A DNA stretch of 6,012 nucleotides from Candidatus Pacearchaeota archaeon (GTDB taxonomy: Archaea > Nanobdellota > Nanobdellia > Pacearchaeales > GW2011-AR1), in contig NZDU01000053.1 in assembly GCA_002688875.1 (NCBI GenBank), positions 1 through 6,012 of the forward strand. Direction: 5' to 3'. Below the pieces are notes generated by a model that searched no databases, was not told the DNA's origin, and worked only from the letters and a program-made list of their open reading frames with translations. Below, piece after piece: positions 1 through 5,628 of the stretch; position 1 is the first letter of the stretch, and each line of letters opens with the position of its first letter. The position numbers and the translations under genes were made by a program.

Positions 1-1
1 A

Positions 2-262
2 GATAGTAAATCATCAAAACAGTTTTGGAATTTAATTTATAATACAGGTGGAAAAGATAAATTAAATGCAAAAATTAATTCTTTAAAAGATATTATAGAA
101 GGGGATTTGTTTAGAAAAGTTAGTGAATCTTGGATTAAAGATTCAATTAAAGATGGTAAAATGGAACGGTGTGCCGTAGTTTGTGGCCAAGATTTGGATA
201 TTTTAAAAAGTCAGGCTTCTAAAATTTATCGGTATGAGAGCTATAAGGATATACAATCATGA
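2..262 (+). CDS. 3' end of an unrecognised gene (5' end outside window)
   Basis: An open frame runs from the left edge to TGA at 260-262 and gives the last 86 residues of a protein. It begins DSKSSKQFWN and ends YRYESYKDIQS. The fragment is charged and Lys-rich, with no membrane segment. A short hydrophobic strand (CAVVCG, about residues 57-62 of the fragment) sits in an apparent alpha/beta setting. I do not recognise the family. Its TGA overlaps the next ATG in the classic ATGA arrangement (259-262), so it is translationally coupled to the following gene and belongs to the same transcription unit. The absence of stops over 260 bases of very AT-rich DNA, together with this coupling, supports real coding. 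The function is unknown. Confidence 0.75.
   Translation, partial: DSKSSKQFWNLIYNTGGKDKLNAKINSLKDIIEGDLFRKVSESWIKDSIKDGKMERCAVVCGQDLDILKSQASKIYRYESYKDIQS
245..249 (+). promoter_or_regulatory. Ribosome binding site for the gene at 259
   Basis: AAGGA lies 9 bases upstream of the ATG at 259, inside the end of the preceding gene. It supports this ATG as the true start. Confidence 0.6.
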
Positions 263-1374
263 CACCAATTTATGAACATACTTGGGATTTTACTAATAAA
301 GATGTCCGCAGCCAAAAGATAACGTATTGTGGATGGAGATACATAGCGTATGTTGTATTGGGGACAAAAAAATTTAAGTTATCAAATATTAATCCTGAAT
401 ATGATGATAGATCAGATGAATGGTCTTGGATACAAATGGAAGGTATGAGACAATGGCCGGCATATCAAGCATGGGACAACCCGTTTTCAGTAGATCAGGA
501 AGATATTGGTTTTGAATCAATAGTAGAGGCCATAGAAAAATTACCAAATAAAAATAAAATTATTATTGATAAAGCTACGGAATTTTGTTCATTTCCTTCA
601 GCAGAAAATTTATTTAAACGGGTTCAGAAGAAATATCCAAATACTGAAATGGTAATTACTTTTAATGACAATAGAAATTTCAACACAGATTTAACTTATT
701 TTCCCAGTTTGGCATATTGGTATTATGTATGGAATCAAAATCAGAATAGGTTAGAATTCATTAGAGATAATACTAAAAATGAGGTTAGGAATAAATTATT
801 TATTTCAAGAAATATGTTACCAAAACAGCATAGATTAGATTTTGTTGAAAAAATTAAAGAAAATGGATTAATAGAAAAGGGAATTGTAAGTCGTGGTTGG
901 GAAGATCCACCTGTGTATATAGAAGGTTCTGATTATAATGGTGACGAGAAAAATGAGTCTAAATTGATAGATTATTATAATCAAACTTTTACTGAGGTAG
1001 TAATGGAATCTGATTTTAAACATGATTATAAGTATGTATTTGGGTTTTTTGATGGAGAAAAAAGCTTTCGTCCTTTTTTGATGTGTCAAATACCATTGAT
1101 ATTTTCTTTTCCTAATTTTTATAAATATTTGAGAATAGCAGGATTTGATATGTTTGACGATGTAATCGATACCTCATTTGATACTGAATTAGATTACGAT
1201 AAAAAGATGGATATTATAATTGATAATGTTAGTTTAGTTGAAAAGAATTGCACTTCTAATGGAAAATTTAAAGATGAAATTTGGAAAAGATTAAAGAAAA
1301 ACCAAGAACATTTTCTTGACTTAAAAAATTATTATAATTATTGGTGGTCTCAATATGAATTTCATTGTAGATAA
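259..1374 (+). CDS. Putative GT-B-like glycosyltransferase-related protein, copy 1
   Basis: This is a 371-residue soluble protein with no signal peptide or membrane segment. Visible parts are an N-terminal alpha/beta region with a strand KIIID near residues 100-104 and a second strand MVITFND at 131-137. A central motif follows, LFISRN...HRLDFVEKIKENGLI at about 180-205. The C-terminal block contains TEVVMES (245-251), GEKSFRPF (266-273), FYKYLRIAGFDMF (287-299) and DTSFD (304-308). The same central and C-terminal pattern recurs in the next gene. I recognise it from uncharacterised phage and marine bacterial proteins that resemble GT-B glycosyltransferases, where E..S and EKT-x-K act in a nucleotide-sugar site. 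That assignment is inference. Compared with its neighbour the motif is eroded (EKSFRP for EKTYKA, DTSFD for DESYD), so this copy may have diverged or lost activity. It starts 9 bases after AAGGA and overlaps the preceding stop by four bases. The product may act on surface glycans, given the KDO synthase downstream. Confidence 0.6.
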   Translation: MTPIYEHTWDFTNKDVRSQKITYCGWRYIAYVVLGTKKFKLSNINPEYDDRSDEWSWIQMEGMRQWPAYQAWDNPFSVDQEDIGFESIVEAIEKLPNKNKIIIDKATEFCSFPSAENLFKRVQKKYPNTEMVITFNDNRNFNTDLTYFPSLAYWYYVWNQNQNRLEFIRDNTKNEVRNKLFISRNMLPKQHRLDFVEKIKENGLIEKGIVSRGWEDPPVYIEGSDYNGDEKNESKLIDYYNQTFTEVVMESDFKHDYKYVFGFFDGEKSFRPFLMCQIPLIFSFPNFYKYLRIAGFDMFDDVIDTSFDTELDYDKKMDIIIDNVSLVEKNCTSNGKFKDEIWKRLKKNQEHFLDLKNYYNYWWSQYEFHCR

Positions 1375-2557
1375 AATAGATATACCATTGGGGTTTTTTG
1401 ATAGGGCCGAAAGTTCTTTTATGGAATGCTCAAATTGGCAAAGTTTTTCGAAATGGGATATAAAAATAAATAAACGAACACTCGATAATTTAGGGGAAGA
1501 TAATAATTTTTATCCATTATGGAGTGGGTGTAAAAATAAACTTGATAAGTCAAAAGTAGAATTAATTAATCAAGGTAAAATGAAATTACTTTTAGTATGT
1601 GATGGTGAAGCATTACAAGAGCTGACATTAAATTGGGTGATGGGTTTAATAAAAGAATGGAATTTGAATTCTAAACAAGTGATTTTTATGTCATATGAAT
1701 TACGAAGTGATGAAACTTATAAATTATTATTAGACGAGTTTCCTAAATTTAGACAATATCCAATAAATGTTATTGGTATGGATACTTATGTTTTTGAACC
1801 ATATTCTAATTATGGAGATTTACCATTACCAACTGAGGATAAAAAACTATATAAGTATGTTTGTTATAATGCCAATGGAAAAGAATACAGACAATTTTTG
1901 GTTACAGAATTGTTTAGACGGGGATTAGATAAACATGGTTTAATATCATTGTTGTATAGATACGGAAGTCCAAATCAAATATTAGATGGGTTTACAGAAC
2001 GACTTGGATTTGATTTTAATAGTGGAATTGGAAAATTGAATGATGAATATGCAAAAACAGAAATGGTAAAACGAGTTCCATTAGTATTAGATAGGTCAAT
2101 GGAATCCGTAGATAAAAATGATAGACCAGTTGATGTAAATCATATTAAAAATTCATATTTTAATATAGTAACAGAAAGTTATATGTATAATACATCGTTA
2201 CCACAATCTCATAAAACTATTTTTGAGATGAGTGAAAAAACTTATAAGGCACTTAATTGTCAACCATTTATTCATTTAGGAAGTTATGGTGTTTTAAAAT
2301 ATATGAAGTCAATGGGATATGAAACTTTTCCTGAATTGTTTGATGAGAGTTATGATGATATTATAAATCATACTGATAGATTATTGGCTGTAGTTAATGC
2401 GATAGAAAAAGTTTGTAAAATGGATGATAAAGAATTTCATAATATCTATTGTGAAAGTATTATACCAAAGGTTATCCATAATCGAGAATTGGTACGTTCA
2501 AAAGAAATAAAAGAAAAAATATGGAATAAATTTACTGAAGATTTGTTACGGTTATGA
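1355..2557 (+). CDS. Putative GT-B-like glycosyltransferase-related protein, copy 2
   Basis: This is a 400-residue soluble protein, a divergent paralogue of the gene before it. The N-terminal half holds a Rossmann-like strand and loop, KLLLVCDGEAL at 77-87, and a second strand QVIFMSY at 108-114. The central motif is YKYVCYNANGKEYRQFLVTE at 166-185, followed by HGLIS at 194-198; it aligns with LFISRN...HRLDF...NGLI of copy 1. The C-terminal block is well preserved: FNIVTES (269-275), MSEKTYKAL (292-300), GVLKYMKSMGYETF (312-325) and DESYDDI (330-336). This layout suggests a two-domain GT-B fold with the nucleotide-sugar site in the second half; the function is inferred, not proven. The start ATG overlaps the end of copy 1 by 20 bases, with a weak GGTGG seven bases upstream, so translation is probably coupled. 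It is the better candidate of the two for an active enzyme. Confidence 0.6.
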   Translation: MNFIVDKIDIPLGFFDRAESSFMECSNWQSFSKWDIKINKRTLDNLGEDNNFYPLWSGCKNKLDKSKVELINQGKMKLLLVCDGEALQELTLNWVMGLIKEWNLNSKQVIFMSYELRSDETYKLLLDEFPKFRQYPINVIGMDTYVFEPYSNYGDLPLPTEDKKLYKYVCYNANGKEYRQFLVTELFRRGLDKHGLISLLYRYGSPNQILDGFTERLGFDFNSGIGKLNDEYAKTEMVKRVPLVLDRSMESVDKNDRPVDVNHIKNSYFNIVTESYMYNTSLPQSHKTIFEMSEKTYKALNCQPFIHLGSYGVLKYMKSMGYETFPELFDESYDDIINHTDRLLAVVNAIEKVCKMDDKEFHNIYCESIIPKVIHNRELVRSKEIKEKIWNKFTEDLLRL

Positions 2558-3822
2558 AGATTAATGAATATATACAAGTAAAGGAAGACCTCGATATAGT
2601 AGAATTTTTTGAAATTTGTGAAAAAAGGGATGTTGACATAGAATATGTAGAGAAGTGTGATGTATCAGAATTAACAGGATGGACAGATCAAATTGATGAT
2701 ATTCTACACGATGAAAAATACGGTTTTTTTAAAGAATTTGATAAACACCTGTATTCAACTGGTTTTTATGAATGGAGAGAAATTCCAAGTCATAATTTTT
2801 GGTTATGGAAGTGGATGTCACAAACAATTTTAGAGGATGGTTTGATGTATCCTTTTTCTTTTTGTTGTATAGATTCATTTAAGTATAATGAAGATGAATG
2901 GAATGATCTAATTCATCCTGGTTCAAATACTGAAGATAAAGATAATTTTGGATGGACTAATGTGTGGCGTGAAGAAGGTAAAAAGAGTTACACTTTACAT
3001 CCTGGAACAGGCAGGATAGTATCAGCTATATTTGCAGGAATAACTCACGTTCCAGCTTTAATATTTTCTAAAAAAAGTCATAATATAACTCATGGTGGAA
3101 TTAAGATAAAAAATTTAGATGATTTAAAGATAAATATTTTGGATAAAATTACAAATAAAGGATTTGAAAATACACAATTAAAAATACAAATCGAGTGGGA
3201 TGAGGAATTTTATTCTATAGATAATCCATTTGAATTAATTAAGTTTAATATTTTATTAAGGAATGGGGATTATCATTATTTGTGCTGGGAATGGGACTCA
3301 TTTAATCAATATAGTTTGATATCAAAAAATAGTATTCCATTTAAAATTTATATTGGAAATTGTAAGACAGATTATGAATATCAAGAATGTTGTAAAAGAA
3401 TATTGGATAGTCATATTAAACATCCAAAAGATGGAATACAAGTATTTGATGGGTTGAATGAGTTGGGCGAAAAGACTCACAAAATATTTAATTATGATCA
3501 TAATCGAAAGTTAGATTTTTATGTCTTATCCAAAGAAGAAACACAGAATCAGTTTATTGTGACTTTTGAAAGATTCGATGGACTTAGATATGAAATTCCC
3601 AAGAAAAATAATTTTAAGGGATTTTGTTTATATACAGATTCACAGATGAAGTGGACAAGAAGTGTTTGGGAAATGTTTTTATATGGGAACACAAATAAGG
3701 CATGGTCTAAATATAATGATAAAATAGTATTTTTTAATTGTGAGCATTCATCTTGGAAATATACTAATAAACCATTAAAAGAGCATACTGGATTACTACC
3801 AAAGGTATATTATGAATTATAA
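2554..3822 (+). CDS. Putative fusion of ParB/sulfiredoxin-like domain and degenerate GT-A-like domain, copy 1
   Basis: This is a 422-residue soluble protein. Residues about 85-172 resemble a ParB/sulfiredoxin-like fold: a helix (MSQTILEDG), a strand (YPFSFCC), then YTLHPGTGR at 146-154 and AGITHVPALIF at 161-171. This matches the family pattern of a Gly-rich/Arg turn, a helix, and G-x-x-x-VP-x-I. GGIKIKNLDD (181-190) follows. From about residue 260 a second domain begins with a strand IPFKIYIGNC (261-270). It continues through FERFDGLRYEIP (338-349) to GFCLYTDSQM (356-365) and IVFFNCEHSSWK (391-402). These mirror GT-A-type phage and bacterial glycosyltransferases of the form I-Y-I-G ... RF-x-x-P ... 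GxAxxxDxDM ... xFNCxHP, but the second Asp of DxD is Gln here (D362-S-Q364). Both domain calls are inferences from motif order. The gene overlaps its upstream neighbour by ATGA, has only a weak upstream GAAGA, and is followed by its own paralogue. Confidence 0.55.
   Translation: MKINEYIQVKEDLDIVEFFEICEKRDVDIEYVEKCDVSELTGWTDQIDDILHDEKYGFFKEFDKHLYSTGFYEWREIPSHNFWLWKWMSQTILEDGLMYPFSFCCIDSFKYNEDEWNDLIHPGSNTEDKDNFGWTNVWREEGKKSYTLHPGTGRIVSAIFAGITHVPALIFSKKSHNITHGGIKIKNLDDLKINILDKITNKGFENTQLKIQIEWDEEFYSIDNPFELIKFNILLRNGDYHYLCWEWDSFNQYSLISKNSIPFKIYIGNCKTDYEYQECCKRILDSHIKHPKDGIQVFDGLNELGEKTHKIFNYDHNRKLDFYVLSKEETQNQFIVTFERFDGLRYEIPKKNNFKGFCLYTDSQMKWTRSVWEMFLYGNTNKAWSKYNDKIVFFNCEHSSWKYTNKPLKEHTGLLPKVYYEL
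3801..3805 (+). promoter_or_regulatory. Ribosome binding site for the gene at 3812
   Basis: AAAGG lies 6 bases before the ATG at 3812, within the end of the preceding coding sequence. It supports the start that overlaps the upstream gene by 11 bases. Confidence 0.5.
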
Positions 3823-4954
3823 AATTTATAAAATAAATGATACAAATTTTTTAATGAATCAGGACGATGATTTTTATAGATATGAAGAAGAACTTGATAG
3901 AATTGAATATGTTCGTGATTTAGATATTTTCCAATATGAAAAATTAATAGATGGAGTCGGAGACAATCTTTTTGAACGGGAAAGGTATCAATCTAAAGTT
4001 CATAATGTAAATATTTTTGACTATATAAAGAATTGTGATAAATTAAAAATTGAGACAGGACAAGGGGAAGTATTAGCTAAAGGTAATTTTTTTTATATTA
4101 AAAGTACAATGCAAAGTATGTTAAAAAATGGTAAGTTATCCTTTCCAATAGTAATTAAAGAATCCGATGATGGTGTATATGCAATAAATCCCGGACATTT
4201 CGCCACTCAATGTATGATGAGATGTGGTATAACAAAAGTGTCGTGTCTTATTTATAAAAATAAAAATACCAATTTAGATTTTGGTGGTATAAAAATAAAA
4301 TCGATAAATGATTACATCAATTATGTTTTAAAGGATATAAGTTTATTGCCCTATCGTATATCAGATAATATTGTACTTAGATATGATTCTGATCTAAAAA
4401 TATTTGAATCATATTTTTTTGGTGATACTTTAAACGAAGAAACAATAAAAATATTCTTCAGAAAAAGCTTATGGCCAGCAGCCTATAACGATAAATGTTT
4501 TATAAATGATTTACCACAATCATATGGTAAAATAGCAAAAAATACTTTTCCTTTGAAAGTTTTTATTGGAAATTGTGAAAAAGAATTTGATTTTGAACAA
4601 TGTAAAAAAAGAATATTGGAATCTGTTGGAAGATTTGTTCCTCCTGGTCCCTATTATAAAGATGCAATAGCTAATAATCTTGATGTGGTTTTTAATAAAT
4701 GGGATGGGAATACAAATGATATTCCATATCATAATAAAGGATTTTGTATATATACAGATTCAAATGTTTTATGGAACGAATCCATTTTTAATTTGTTATT
4801 TTTTACACACTCTAAAAAGATTATCATGAAGGATGCTAATGATAGAGTAATTATATTTAATTGTCAACATCCTTTTTGGAAAAACAACAGTAAAGTTGAT
4901 AACATTAAGCAAGAAAATATTGGTATTATACCAGATTATTATACTTATATATAA
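3812..4954 (+). CDS. Putative fusion of ParB/sulfiredoxin-like domain and degenerate GT-A-like domain, copy 2
   Basis: This is a 380-residue soluble protein, clearly a paralogue of the gene before it over most of its length. The ParB-like part is at about 95-148: MQSMLKNGKLSFPIVI, then YAINPGHFATQ (123-133) and CGITKVSCLIY (138-148). FGGIKIKSIND (157-167) follows. The GT-A-like part comprises FPLKVFIGNC (246-255), CKKRILES (264-271), GFCIYTDSNV (310-319) and VIIFNCQHPFWK (346-357). The Arg found at residue 154 of copy 1 is Ala131 here, and the DxD motif reads D-S-N (316-318). Copy 2 therefore appears to have lost a ParB-like signature residue that copy 1 keeps, while both lack a canonical DxD. 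It has an AAAGG ribosome binding site and overlaps copy 1 by 11 bases, consistent with tandem duplication and co-translation. The role is unknown; a binding, scaffolding or divergent glycosyltransferase role in surface glycan work is an inference from neighbours. Confidence 0.55.
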   Translation: MNYKIYKINDTNFLMNQDDDFYRYEEELDRIEYVRDLDIFQYEKLIDGVGDNLFERERYQSKVHNVNIFDYIKNCDKLKIETGQGEVLAKGNFFYIKSTMQSMLKNGKLSFPIVIKESDDGVYAINPGHFATQCMMRCGITKVSCLIYKNKNTNLDFGGIKIKSINDYINYVLKDISLLPYRISDNIVLRYDSDLKIFESYFFGDTLNEETIKIFFRKSLWPAAYNDKCFINDLPQSYGKIAKNTFPLKVFIGNCEKEFDFEQCKKRILESVGRFVPPGPYYKDAIANNLDVVFNKWDGNTNDIPYHNKGFCIYTDSNVLWNESIFNLLFFTHSKKIIMKDANDRVIIFNCQHPFWKNNSKVDNIKQENIGIIPDYYTYI

Positions 4955-4958
4955 GGAG
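4953..4958 (+). promoter_or_regulatory. Strong ribosome binding site for the transaldolase gene
   Basis: AAGGAG lies 7 bases before the ATG at 4966 and is the best Shine-Dalgarno match in the window. An earlier ATG at 4961 is followed at once by ATA and TGA, so it cannot be the gene start. The start at 4966 is secure. Confidence 0.8.
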
Positions 4959-4965
4959 TTATGAT

Positions 4966-5628
4966 ATGAAGTTATTTTTAGATTCAGCAAATATAAAAGA
5001 AATAGAAGAATTAGGTTCAAGTGAGTATGTTTATGGACTTACTACGAATCCAACATTTTTCTATGAAGAAGGAGTAAAAAGTACAGAGGAATTTTTATCG
5101 ATTCTCAAAGATATTATGCCAGATAAAGAAATTCAGTTAGAGGCAATGGGTAGTGTTGATGAAATTCTTAAAATAGCAAGAGATTATGTTGATTCACCAC
5201 CAGGAACATCGTGTGAGCATAATATAGTTTCTAAAGTCCCTTTTAATGAGGAAGGATTAGAGGCCGTATCAATTCTTTCTAAAGAATCAATCAAGACTAA
5301 TGTTCATTTGGTTTATTCTGTAAATCAGGCAGTTTTAGCGGCACGAAGTGGTGCAACTTATGTTTGTCCATTAATGGGCAGGTTTGATGATAGTGGACAA
5401 AATTCATCTGAATTACTTGGAGATATAAAAACTACTTTTGATAATTACAATATAGAAACAGAAATTTTAGCGGCAAGTGTCAGACATCCTGATCATGTAA
5501 AACAGGCTTTACTTCTTGGTGTTGATGCAATTACTATTCCATATAAAGTTTTTAAACTAATGATGGATCATCCACTAACAGAAAGAGGAACAAGGGCATT
5601 TGAAAATCATACAGTTGGACAAAAATAG
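4966..5628 (+). CDS. talC: Transaldolase, TalC / fructose-6-phosphate aldolase family
   Basis: This 220-residue protein matches the usual length of the small TalC/FSA transaldolases, single TIM-barrel cytosolic enzymes that form a Schiff base and transfer or cleave a dihydroxyacetone unit. Visible landmarks are MKLFLDSANI at the N-terminus with Asp6, GLTTNPT (24-30), IVSKVPFNEEGL (87-98) with the Schiff-base lysine Lys90, YVCPLMGRFDD (132-142), LAASVRHP (168-175) and AITIPYKV (188-195). Glu59 stands where E. coli FSA has Gln59, which favours transaldolase over aldolase chemistry. Oddly, His114 (TNVHLVYS) replaces the Thr that in classical family members helps hold the catalytic water, and Leu136 replaces the usual Phe/Tyr. 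It thus belongs to a variant subgroup whose substrate may differ. It is led by a strong ribosome binding site 11 bases after the previous gene, and its 3' end overlaps the KDO-8-P synthase gene. It may supply pentose or other sugar phosphates to that enzyme. The family is certain; the reaction is less so. Confidence 0.92.
   Translation: MKLFLDSANIKEIEELGSSEYVYGLTTNPTFFYEEGVKSTEEFLSILKDIMPDKEIQLEAMGSVDEILKIARDYVDSPPGTSCEHNIVSKVPFNEEGLEAVSILSKESIKTNVHLVYSVNQAVLAARSGATYVCPLMGRFDDSGQNSSELLGDIKTTFDNYNIETEILAASVRHPDHVKQALLLGVDAITIPYKVFKLMMDHPLTERGTRAFENHTVGQK
5585..5589 (+). promoter_or_regulatory. Ribosome binding site for kdsA, inside talC
   Basis: GAGGA lies 10 bases before TTG at 5600, and a second purine run AAGGG (5592-5596) lies 3 bases before it. 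This favours TTG 5600 over TTG 5615, which has no such motif at normal spacing. The frame has a stop at 5576-5578 and no ATG or GTG between that stop and 5600. Confidence 0.5.

Noticed and set aside
868..1089. Minus-strand open frame of 73 codons
   Set aside because: It lies wholly inside the well-supported gene at 259-1374, has Ile/Phe/Tyr-rich composition expected from reading AT-rich coding DNA backwards, and shows no recognisable motif.
1120..1127. TATAAATA, resembling a T4-type late promoter
   Set aside because: It encodes part of the conserved FYKYL motif inside a gene, does not precede a gene start, and is likely by chance at this base composition.
4087..4094. Run of eight T, possible terminator tail or slippage site
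   Set aside because: There is no GC-rich hairpin upstream and it lies within an intact coding frame (encoding GNFFYIKS), so neither termination nor frameshifting is supported.
4520..4732. Minus-strand open frame of 70 codons
   Set aside because: It is a shadow of the second fusion paralogue. The opposite frame carries conserved motifs shared with the neighbouring gene, and this one carries none.
4961..4969. ATG-ATA-TGA mini-frame before the transaldolase start
   Set aside because: It is two codons long and sits within the spacing between ribosome site and start. It is most simply a chance ATG, though it could slightly affect initiation.
4796..5020. Minus-strand open frame of 74 codons with hydrophobic N-terminus
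   Set aside because: It spans the end of one real gene and the start of the transaldolase gene. Its hydrophobicity follows from the base composition.
5615..5617. TTG as alternative kdsA start
   Set aside because: It lacks a ribosome binding site at proper spacing, whereas TTG 5600 has one and gives a fuller N-terminal strand. It is kept only as a second choice.
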